From: Pseudomonas sp.
GTDB taxonomy: Bacteria; Pseudomonadota; Gammaproteobacteria; Pseudomonadales; Pseudomonadaceae
NCBI GenBank assembly: GCA_003527165.1
Contig: DPSI01000528.1
Coordinates: 1-5,148, forward strand
Length of the DNA: 5,148 nucleotides
Reading direction: 5' to 3'
The translations under genes were made by a program, and so were the position numbers. The notes under the pieces are model-generated. The model did no database searches and was not told where the DNA came from. It saw only the letters and a program-made list of their open reading frames with translations. Within the stretch, counting starts at the first letter, position 1; the number at the start of each line of letters is the position of its first letter. Shown one piece after another: positions 1 through 5,148 of the stretch.

Positions 1-441
1 CGTGCCTACAAGGCCCGTCAAGGTCTGCCGCTCGACAGCGACAAGCTCTGGCACCACGCCGGCGCCGTCCTGCTCACCTTCCTCTGTGTGGTGGTAGCGA
101 TGGTGTTCTTCCGCGCCGATAGCGTTCCGGCGGCGATGGCGATGCTGTCGGGGATGGCCGGTCTGAGCGAGCAGACCACCAAATTCGACAAGTCCGATTT
201 CCTCACCCTCGGGCTGCTGCTCGCCTTCGTCTGGCTGATGCCCAACGTACAGCAATGGATGGCGCGCTTTCGTACCGCCCTGGATGCGCAGCCGCACGAA
301 AACTGGCTGCTGCGCTGGTTTCCGATCGTTTTCTGGAGCCCAACGCCGGCGATCGGCGTAGCCGTCGGCGTGCTGGGTTTCTTCGCGCTGGCCGTGGCGT
401 TTTCCGCGGCCCCTACCGAGTTTCTCTACTTCCAGTTCTGA
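1..441 (+). CDS. MBOAT family membrane O-acyltransferase, C-terminal part (5' end outside window)
   Basis: The reading frame is open from the first base and encodes the last 146 residues of a protein of the AlgI/DltB-type MBOAT family, which normally has about 450-500 residues. These polytopic inner-membrane enzymes move acyl groups across the membrane onto extracytoplasmic glycans. Visible family signs are a hydrophobic segment at window residues 20-37 ending in the typical VFFRA, a second at 67-80 ending in LMPNVQQ, a last one at 117-136, and a C-terminus FLYFQF of the kind common in this family. The catalytic histidine region lies upstream of the window and cannot be checked. The next gene starts 21 nt downstream on the same strand, and the carrier-protein and FkbH neighbours suggest that an acyl-ACP is the donor. 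The family call is strong; the substrate is unknown. An alginate acetylase (AlgI) is less likely, because no algJ or algF follows. Confidence 0.88.
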   Translation, partial: RAYKARQGLPLDSDKLWHHAGAVLLTFLCVVVAMVFFRADSVPAAMAMLSGMAGLSEQTTKFDKSDFLTLGLLLAFVWLMPNVQQWMARFRTALDAQPHENWLLRWFPIVFWSPTPAIGVAVGVLGFFALAVAFSAAPTEFLYFQF

Positions 442-446
442 CCCAC

Positions 447-452
447 AAGGAG
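447..452 (+). promoter_or_regulatory. Ribosome binding site for the FkbH-like gene
   Basis: AAGGAG is followed by 10 nt and then the ATG at 463. It lies in the 21-nt gap after the MBOAT stop codon and supports 463 as the start. There is no room for a separate promoter, which argues for co-transcription with the MBOAT gene. Confidence 0.8.
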
Positions 453-462
453 TTAGCAGCTA

Positions 463-2382
463 ATGGATCAGCTTCTCTGGCTACCCCGGCATTCCGACCT
501 CAGCGCGGCTATCGGCGAGGCCAAGCGCGAACCCGACCCGATCGGCCGCCTCGCCGAAGCAGCGCGGTTGGCCGGCTACCGTCGCGACTTCACCCAGACG
601 ACACGCCTGGACCGCCTGGCCAGCGAAGGCCTGCGCGCCGAGGTCAGCGCAGAGGCGTCCGCATCGGGATTGCGGCCGCTGCGCATCGCCCTGCTCTCCT
701 CGCATACCGTGGATCATCTGGTGCCGGCCATTCGGGTCGCGGGACTGCAGCGCCGGCTGGCGTTATCGATCCATGTCGCGCCCTATGGCATGTACCGACA
801 GGCCTTGTTGATGGACGATGCGGAACTCGCCGCCTTCGCCCCGCAACTGCTGGTACTGGCGCTGGATGCCCGCGACGCACCGTTGCAGTTGCCGCTGGAG
901 GCCTCACAGGCGGAAGTCGATGCAGCGGTGGCCGAACGGGTCGACGAACTGCGTCTGCTCTGGCGGCGTGCCCGTGAGCGTTTCGCCGCGCAAGTCGTGC
1001 AGCAGACGCTGGTACCGGCCGACCCGCCGGTCTTTGGCTCCTTTGAAGCGCTGGTACCAGCCGCGCCCTATGCCGTGATTGATCGCTTGAATGCCACCAT
1101 ACGCGCTGCCGCCCGTGAAGACGGCGTGCTGCTGATGGACCTCGCCTGGGAAGCCGCACGCGGCAGTTACGGAGATGGTCTGGCCGAACCGCTGCGCTGG
1201 CATCAGGCCAAGCAGTTGGTCAGCCCCAATCTGGCGCCGTTGTACGGCGATCACTTGGCACGTATCGCGGCGGCGAGCATCGGCCTGTCGCGCAAATGCC
1301 TGGTGCTGGACCTGGACAACACCCTGTGGGGTGGCGTGGTCGGTGACGACGGCGTCGACGGGATCCACCTCGGCCAGGGCTCACCCAGTGGCGAAGCCTT
1401 CCTCGCCTTTCAACGCTACGCGGCGCTACTGGCGCGCCGCGGCGTCATTCTCGCGGTATGCAGCAAGAACGACCTGAGCGTCGCCGAGGCGGCGTTCAAT
1501 CACTCGGAAATGGCGCTCAAGCGCAGCGACATCGCCGCCTTCGTCGCTAACTGGGAAGACAAGGCCGGCAACCTGCGGCGCATCGCCTCGATGCTGGACA
1601 TCGGCCTGGACAGCCTGGTCTTCGTCGACGACAACCCGGCCGAGCGCGACATCGTGCGTCGCGAATTGCCGGAAGTCGCGGTGCCGGAACTGCCGGACGA
1701 CGTGGCCGACTACCCCGCTCGCGTCGCGGCCGCCGGTTACTTCGAAGCCGTGTCTTTCACTTCGGATGACGCCACGCGCGGGCGAAACTATGCGCTGAAT
1801 GCCGAGCGCAAGGCGGCCATGAGCCAGGCCACCGACATGGAAGGCTATCTGCGCGGCCTTGAGATGGTACTCACCGCAACGCCGATCGGCGCCGCCGAAC
1901 TCGCCCGCAGCACCCAGCTTATCAACAAGACCAACCAGTTTAACCTCACCACGCGCCGCTACAGCGAGGCGGAGGTCGAACGCATCGCCAATGATCCGCG
2001 CTCGGTGGCGCTGGCAATCCGTCTAGCCGACAAGTTCGGCGACAACGGCCTGATCAGCGTAGTGCTGGCCCGGCCGGACGCGGCGGTCGCGGACGACGAA
2101 CTGCTGATCGACAGCTGGCTGATGAGCTGCCGCGTGCTCGGTCGCCAGGTCGAGGAAGCAGTCTTCGACGTGCTCGCGGACGCCGCTCTTGCGGCCGGCT
2201 ACCGCGCGCTGATCGGCGAGTATCGCCCCACCGAACGCAACGGCATGGTCGCGGAGCTTTTTGCCCGGCTGGGCTTCGTCCAGCACCCGGCCCCTGCCGA
2301 TACCGCCAGCGAGGCGACCTTCTGGCGCTACGAACTTACATCCACCCGTACGCCCCGCCATTTCATCGAGGTAAAGGCATGA
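463..2382 (+). CDS. FkbH-like protein: HAD-superfamily IIIC phosphatase with C-terminal GNAT-like domain (acyl-ACP loading enzyme)
   Basis: This is a 639-residue protein of the long FkbH type. Residues about 72-260 match the N-terminal region typical of long FkbH proteins, with an ALLSSHT strand at 76-82 and APYGMYRQ at 106-113. The HAD-IIIC core follows: motif I DLDNTLWGG (D283 nucleophile, D285), motif II CSKND (S334), motif III lysine K367 in NWEDK, and motif IV FVDDNPAERD (D389, D390). All HAD catalytic positions are present. The GNAT-like C-terminal part carries NKTNQFNLTTRR (488-499), DKFGDNGLI (523-531), SWLMSCRVLGR (551-561) and YRPTERNG (587-594). Characterised relatives (FkbH, OzmB, the BryA glyceryl transferase) convert 1,3-bisphosphoglycerate to glyceryl-S-ACP. 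The ACP gene overlaps the 3' end by 4 bp and is the obvious partner. C556 is a candidate acyl-holding cysteine. The family call is secure, but the glyceryl substrate is inferred because distant members may use other acids. The protein is probably cytosolic. Confidence 0.93.
   Translation: MDQLLWLPRHSDLSAAIGEAKREPDPIGRLAEAARLAGYRRDFTQTTRLDRLASEGLRAEVSAEASASGLRPLRIALLSSHTVDHLVPAIRVAGLQRRLALSIHVAPYGMYRQALLMDDAELAAFAPQLLVLALDARDAPLQLPLEASQAEVDAAVAERVDELRLLWRRARERFAAQVVQQTLVPADPPVFGSFEALVPAAPYAVIDRLNATIRAAAREDGVLLMDLAWEAARGSYGDGLAEPLRWHQAKQLVSPNLAPLYGDHLARIAAASIGLSRKCLVLDLDNTLWGGVVGDDGVDGIHLGQGSPSGEAFLAFQRYAALLARRGVILAVCSKNDLSVAEAAFNHSEMALKRSDIAAFVANWEDKAGNLRRIASMLDIGLDSLVFVDDNPAERDIVRRELPEVAVPELPDDVADYPARVAAAGYFEAVSFTSDDATRGRNYALNAERKAAMSQATDMEGYLRGLEMVLTATPIGAAELARSTQLINKTNQFNLTTRRYSEAEVERIANDPRSVALAIRLADKFGDNGLISVVLARPDAAVADDELLIDSWLMSCRVLGRQVEEAVFDVLADAALAAGYRALIGEYRPTERNGMVAELFARLGFVQHPAPADTASEATFWRYELTSTRTPRHFIEVKA
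2368..2371 (+). promoter_or_regulatory. Ribosome binding site for the ACP gene, inside the FkbH-like coding sequence
   Basis: GAGG lies 7 nt before the ATG at 2379, within the last codons of the FkbH-like gene. The ATGA overlap (start ATG 2379-2381, stop TGA 2380-2382) is a classic translational-coupling junction and would keep the ACP and its loader in fixed proportion. Confidence 0.75.
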
Positions 2383-2627
2383 CCGAAGCAGAAGTACTCA
2401 AGGCACTCACCCCGGTTTTCCATGACGTGTTCGATGACGACAGCATCGTGCTCTCGCCGGAAATGACCGCCAACGACATCGAAGGCTGGGACAGCCAAGC
2501 CCACGTGATGCTCACGGTCGCCGCCGAACAGCGCTTCGGCATCAAATTCCGGACGGCGGAGCTGGAATCGCTGCGCAATGTCGGCCACTTCGCCCAAGTC
2601 ATCAGCGCCAAACTCGAAGGAAAATAG
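2379..2627 (+). CDS. Acyl carrier protein (phosphopantetheine-binding), partner of the FkbH-like enzyme
   Basis: This 82-residue protein has the usual length of a stand-alone acyl carrier protein. The phosphopantetheine attachment site is Ser39 in EGWDSQAHVML (35-45). The W-D-S-x-x-H-V form resembles carrier proteins found beside FkbH genes rather than fatty-acid AcpP, which has DSLDTVE. The middle residue is Gln where Leu is usual. The N-terminal helix and the acidic patch DVFDDDS (16-22) fit a carrier-protein fold, and FGIKF (53-57) with a final helix complete the four-helix layout. It should be cytosolic, be converted to holo form by a phosphopantetheinyl transferase encoded elsewhere, and carry the acyl group from FkbH to the MBOAT, as DltC does for D-alanine. 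It overlaps the upstream gene by 4 bp and ends 2 nt before the next start. Confidence 0.92.
   Translation: MTEAEVLKALTPVFHDVFDDDSIVLSPEMTANDIEGWDSQAHVMLTVAAEQRFGIKFRTAELESLRNVGHFAQVISAKLEGK
2617..2621 (+). promoter_or_regulatory. Ribosome binding site for the SGNH/DltD-like gene
   Basis: AAGGA lies in the last codons of the ACP gene, 8 nt before the ATG at 2630. It fixes that start and shows the two genes are translated from one message. Confidence 0.75.
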
Positions 2628-2629
2628 CC

Positions 2630-3703
2630 ATGGCCCATACCGCTGAATTTCCCAGGGACGGGAGCGCCACCGAAAGCGGAAAGGCAAATGCGGCCAGCGT
2701 GCCGGGCCAGGTGCGTTCGCGGTATCTGCTGTCCTTGTTTGCCGGTCTGTTCGGTGCGCTGACGCTGTTCTGTCTGGCGCTGTTGGGCCTGGACCGAACC
2801 GGTAACCTGCCGCCGCCCGCGTTTTCCAACAACCTGTGCGTCGACGAGAAACTCAGCTTCATGCGCGACAACCCGATCCAATCCCCCAACCTGCTGGTAA
2901 TTGGATCTTCCGTGGCCTGGCGGCACGTGGACGGCAATGTGCTCGCTCAAGCGCTGCCGGAAGTACGGCCCATGAACGGCGCTTTTTGTGGCCTGTTCGC
3001 CAACCAGGCCACCTACGTAGGGCATTGGCTGCTCGACCGTGAACCGAGCATCCGCAGCGTCGTGATGATCGCTGATCCACAGGATTTCGCTGGCTGTTGG
3101 AAAGTACCAACGGCTGTCTTCAACCGCGAGCATGTCGACCCCTATGTCTACCAGGATGCATCGCGCTGGAACTACTACATGCGCTACTTCTCGCCGAAAT
3201 CGTTAGCGCGCAATGCGCTCACGGTCAAAGCTCAGCGCGCCGGAAAAATCGAATGGGATCCGCTGGTATTCAACCGTTTCGGAGACGGTCCGCTGGAAAC
3301 CAGTAATACCCGTGAGTTGATGTATGGCCGCCCGGATCCGCTGGACCGCAACTGCTTCGAGGCACTGCGCGAAATGAGCGAGCGCCTGGAGCGAGAGGGC
3401 CGCCAATTGATGGTCGTTTCCACCCCCCTGCACCCGCAGTGGAAGGAAAAATACGACCCGGACGGCACCTTTCTCGCTGACTTCGACAAGCACATTCTGG
3501 ATAGCCTGAGCGCCACCGGAGGAACCTACTGGAACGCTGACAAGGACTGGAGCACACCCGCGTCCTCGTTTGTCGATGCGGTGCACCTGCGCTGGTCCGC
3601 CGCGCAGCAATTCTCCGCCGCCCTGGCCGAGCAGATGCGCAGAGCAGCAACCGGCCCGGTGCCACCCACCGCATCGAACACCGAAAAGAAACCGTGGGGC
3701 TGA
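2630..3703 (+). CDS. Membrane-anchored SGNH-hydrolase-like (DltD/AlgJ-like) protein
   Basis: This is a 357-residue protein with a polar, arginine-tipped N-terminal tail (1-31), one transmembrane segment at about 32-53 and a long domain after it. That layout predicts a type II anchor with the catalytic domain in the periplasm. SGNH-like signs are the strand plus nucleophile block LLVIGSSVAW (88-97, with S94 as likely nucleophile) and a C-terminal D-x-x-H in DAVHLRWS (D316, H319). The strand VVSTPLHPQW (262-271) is typical of this fold in polysaccharide acylation loci. DltD has the same order: anchor, G-S-S and distal D-x-x-H. Sitting last in an MBOAT-FkbH-ACP operon, it most likely helps transfer the acyl group to an extracytoplasmic acceptor, or removes it. 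I recognise no specific named family. The C-terminal tail (about 341-357) looks disordered, and its last residues come from a REP element. The fold call is fairly good; the exact reaction is unknown. Confidence 0.8.
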   Translation: MAHTAEFPRDGSATESGKANAASVPGQVRSRYLLSLFAGLFGALTLFCLALLGLDRTGNLPPPAFSNNLCVDEKLSFMRDNPIQSPNLLVIGSSVAWRHVDGNVLAQALPEVRPMNGAFCGLFANQATYVGHWLLDREPSIRSVVMIADPQDFAGCWKVPTAVFNREHVDPYVYQDASRWNYYMRYFSPKSLARNALTVKAQRAGKIEWDPLVFNRFGDGPLETSNTRELMYGRPDPLDRNCFEALREMSERLEREGRQLMVVSTPLHPQWKEKYDPDGTFLADFDKHILDSLSATGGTYWNADKDWSTPASSFVDAVHLRWSAAQQFSAALAEQMRRAATGPVPPTASNTEKKPWG

Positions 3704-3750
3704 ACCTGTTCAGCCTTCGCAGCTCCGCGGCCGAATGAATTCGGCCCTAC
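3694..3750. repeat. REPIN copy 1
   Basis: Head GTGG (3694-3697), left palindrome GGCTGAACCTGTTCAGCC (3698-3715, perfect 8-bp stem), 13-nt spacer, right palindrome GGCCGAATGAATTCGGCC (3729-3746, perfect 8-bp stem) and tail CTAC (3747-3750). It overlaps the last codons and stop of the SGNH-like gene. Confidence 0.87.
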
Positions 3751-3786
3751 AGAAACAGAACCGACCCGGCCGAACTGGATGAGACC

Positions 3787-3841
3787 GTTGGGCTGAACTT
3801 GTTCGGTCATCGCATCCACGGCCGAATGAATTCGGCCCTAC
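3787..3841. repeat. REPIN copy 2
   Basis: Head GTTG (3787-3790), left palindrome 3791-3808 (GGCTGAAC/GTTCGGTC, which pairs only with two G-U wobbles as RNA), 11-nt spacer, right palindrome 3820-3837 identical to that of copy 1, and tail CTAC (3838-3841). The left REP is the most degenerate of the six. Confidence 0.87.
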
Positions 3842-3878
3842 AGAAACAGAACCCGACCCGGCCGAATAGGGTGAAGCC

Positions 3879-3935
3879 GTAGGGCCGAACTTGTTCGGCC
3901 TTCTCGTCCGCGGCCGAATGAATTCGGCCCCCTAC
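3879..3935. repeat. REPIN copy 3
   Basis: Canonical head GTAG (3879-3882), left palindrome GGCCGAACTTGTTCGGCC (3883-3900, perfect 8-bp stem), 11-nt spacer, right palindrome 3912-3929 identical to copies 1 and 2, and tail CTAC (3932-3935) pushed out by two extra C. Left and right halves could also pair with each other into one long hairpin. Confidence 0.87.
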
Positions 3936-3971
3936 AGGCGGAGCGCTCTACGGCCCTTTGCAAAATAGCGC

Positions 3972-5148
3972 TTAACGCGACGCCGGCATCACGCGGCCGC
4001 GGCATTCGCCAAAACCGATCGACGCATAACCCTCACGTCGGCATCGCGCCCTGAGAATGATCTCATCGCCATCTTCGAGGAAGGTGCGGGTTTCGCCGCT
4101 GGGCAATTCCAGCGACTGCTTACCACCCTGAGTAATCTCCAGCAGGCTGCCGCAACTGTCCTTGCTCTCACCGGACAAGGTGCCCGAACCGAACAGATCG
4201 CCCGGCTGCAGGCTGCAACCGTTGACGCTGTGATGCGCGACCATCTGCGCCACGGTCCAGTACATGTTCCGGGTGCTGCTCACGGTGATGCGCTGCGCTG
4301 GCAAGCCCTTGTCGCGCATGGCCTCGGTCAGCAGCAGTACCTCCAGCTCGATATCCAACGCGCCCTGTTGCTGATCGTGTTCATCGTACAGATACGGCAA
4401 CGGTTGTGGATCGCCTTCGGGCCGCGCTGGCTGTACGCAGCGGAACGGCTCCAGTGCTTCCGGCGTCACCACCCAGGGCGACACGCTGGTGGCGAAGCTC
4501 TTGGACAGAAACGGGCCCAGCGGCTGGTATTCCCAGGCCTGCAGATCACGCGCGGACCAGTCGTTGAGCAGGCAGAAGCCCGCGACGTGGCTGCTTGCCT
4601 CGCCGATCGGAATCGCCTCGCCGCGCGCGTTGCCCTGACCGATCCAGATGCCCAGTTCCAGCTCAAGGTCCAGCCGCTTGCTAGGGCCGAAGCTCGGCTC
4701 GGTGGCACCTGGTGGCAGGGTCTGGCCATTGGGGCGCTTCACGGTCGCACCGGACACATCGATGGTCGAAGCCCGGCCGTGGTAGCCGATGGGCACGTAT
4801 TTGTAGTTCGGCAGCAAAGGGTTGTCCGGGCGGAACAGCTTGCCGACATTGTTGGCGTGATGAATACCGACGTAGAAATCGGTGTAGTCGCCTACGTTGG
4901 CCGGCACATGCATCTGGCAGCGATCCATCGGCTGCAGCAGCGACTCACCCATGCTCCGCAGGCGTTCATGCCGAGCACAGCCCTCGCCGAGCAGCTCCTG
5001 CAGCGCGCCGCGCAGTGCCTTGCGGGGCGCTGCGCCGAGGGCGAAGAAGGCGTTGAGGCTGCTGCCGCTGGCCGCTTTCGCCGCGTCCAGTGCCTGGCCT
5101 TCGAACAGGCCGGCGTCACAGGCGGCGCCCAGGTCGAAGATGAAATCC
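3972..5148 (-). CDS. fahA: Fumarylacetoacetase, N-terminus outside window
   Basis: The frame runs leftward from the window edge to a TAA at 3974-3972 and gives 391 residues. Family members have about 420-435, so roughly 40 N-terminal residues are missing. The ATG at 4952 is internal, because clear family sequence (DFIFDLGAACDAG..., NAFFALG) continues upstream of it. The enzyme hydrolyses 4-fumarylacetoacetate to fumarate and acetoacetate (EC 3.7.1.2), the last step of tyrosine/homogentisate breakdown, in the cytosol. The catalytic residues known from mammalian FAH are all visible: the metal ligands Asp in DYTDFY (codon 4880-4878), both Glu of LELELG (4664-4656) and Asp of NDWSARD (4562-4560), plus the catalytic His in HHANNVG (4859-4857), the substrate-binding Arg/Gln in SARDLQ and Thr in SGTLSG. 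It is convergent with the acylation operon. In many pseudomonads it follows hmgA, which would lie to the right of the window; maiA is not found downstream here. Confidence 0.96.
   Translation of the reverse strand, partial: DFIFDLGAACDAGLFEGQALDAAKAASGSSLNAFFALGAAPRKALRGALQELLGEGCARHERLRSMGESLLQPMDRCQMHVPANVGDYTDFYVGIHHANNVGKLFRPDNPLLPNYKYVPIGYHGRASTIDVSGATVKRPNGQTLPPGATEPSFGPSKRLDLELELGIWIGQGNARGEAIPIGEASSHVAGFCLLNDWSARDLQAWEYQPLGPFLSKSFATSVSPWVVTPEALEPFRCVQPARPEGDPQPLPYLYDEHDQQQGALDIELEVLLLTEAMRDKGLPAQRITVSSTRNMYWTVAQMVAHHSVNGCSLQPGDLFGSGTLSGESKDSCGSLLEITQGGKQSLELPSGETRTFLEDGDEIILRARCRREGYASIGFGECRGRVMPASR

Larger units (their letters stand above)
3692..3937. repeat. Tandem array of three REPINs (GTAG-type REP palindromes), period about 92 bp
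   Basis: Three copies begin at 3692, 3785 and 3877, giving steps of 93 and 92 bp. Each holds two opposed REP-like palindromes of 18 bp, the left one headed by GTGG/GTTG/GTAG and the right one followed by CTAC, the reverse complement of GTAG. The linkers after copies 1 and 2 share AGAAACAGAACC and GACCCGGCCGAA, so the unit spread by tandem duplication of REPIN plus linker. The linker after copy 3 is not conserved. The array fills the gap between two convergent genes. REPINs are normally mobilised by a RAYT transposase encoded elsewhere, and such arrays often stabilise or end transcripts from both sides. There is no T-run for a standard intrinsic terminator. Confidence 0.88.

Noticed and set aside
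1..441. Alginate O-acetylase AlgI
   Set aside because: The C-terminal third fits the AlgI-like MBOAT group, but the neighbours are an FkbH protein and an ACP, not algJ/algF, so the alginate-specific name is not supported.
255..977. Open frame on the + strand (240 codons) across the MBOAT end and the FkbH start
   Set aside because: It is out of frame with both real genes, has an Arg/Pro/Gly-rich composition and no family motif, and no ribosome binding site supports its start.
644..1159. Open frame on the - strand (171 codons) inside the FkbH-like gene
   Set aside because: It is low-complexity Arg/Pro/Ala sequence opposite a conserved enzyme, a typical shadow of high-GC codon bias.
2363..3133. 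Long open frame on the - strand (256 codons) across the ACP and SGNH-like genes
   Set aside because: It is antisense to two genes with clear family motifs and good ribosome binding sites. Its translation has no recognisable domain and is rich in Arg/Gln/Ser as expected from GC-rich shadow frames.
3883..3904. Intrinsic terminator formed by the REP hairpin
   Set aside because: The stem is strong but no T-run follows on either strand, so a canonical Rho-independent terminator cannot be claimed. A role in transcript ending or stability remains only possible.
3692..3937. CRISPR array or iteron-type replication origin
   Set aside because: There are only three copies, the repeated part is the palindromic pair plus a conserved linker, there are no variable spacers of constant size, and no cas or rep gene is nearby. 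REPINs explain every element.
3938..3971. A fourth, degenerate REP or a short gene before the fumarylacetoacetase stop
   Set aside because: CTACGG at 3948-3953 recalls a REP foot, but no paired palindrome is present, and the stretch is too short for a gene.
3972..4952. ATG at 4952 as the true start of fumarylacetoacetase
   Set aside because: The frame stays open to the window edge and encodes recognisable family sequence upstream, so this methionine is internal.
4712..5056. Open frame on the + strand opposite the fumarylacetoacetase gene
   Set aside because: It is antisense to strongly conserved catalytic sequence and its product is Arg/Ser/Cys-rich without any domain.

Overview
The window is GC-rich and densely coding, with strong Shine-Dalgarno sites, short or overlapping gene junctions and GTAG-type REP palindromes. 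Together with a fumarylacetoacetase gene, this points to a gammaproteobacterium, most likely Pseudomonas or a close relative such as Stutzerimonas. The genus is an inference from style, not from a marker gene.

Positions 1-3703 (+ strand) hold the end of one tightly packed operon. It contains the C-terminal third of an MBOAT membrane O-acyltransferase (1-441, start outside the window), a long FkbH-type HAD-IIIC/GNAT enzyme (463-2382), an acyl carrier protein (2379-2627, overlapping by 4 bp) and a single-pass membrane-anchored SGNH/DltD-like protein (2630-3703). The gene gaps are 21, -4 and 2 nt, so co-transcription and translational coupling are likely. The set parallels the Gram-positive dlt operon: DltB corresponds to the MBOAT, DltC to the ACP and DltD to the anchored SGNH protein. 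The difference is that the adenylating enzyme DltA is replaced by an FkbH-type loader. Characterised FkbH relatives make glyceryl-S-ACP from 1,3-bisphosphoglycerate. The working model is that FkbH charges the ACP with a small glycolysis-derived acyl group, the MBOAT moves it across the inner membrane, and the SGNH protein helps place it on a surface or periplasmic glycan. The acyl group and the acceptor are not shown by the sequence.

Positions 3692-3935 hold three head-to-tail REPINs (inverted pairs of GTAG-type REP palindromes), spaced about 92 bp apart with conserved linkers. They lie between two convergent genes, and the first REP supplies the last residues and the stop codon of the SGNH gene.

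Positions 3972-5148 (- strand) hold most of fumarylacetoacetase, the last enzyme of phenylalanine/tyrosine/homogentisate breakdown. Its first roughly 40 residues lie beyond the window. It is a housekeeping catabolic gene with no evident functional link to the acylation operon.
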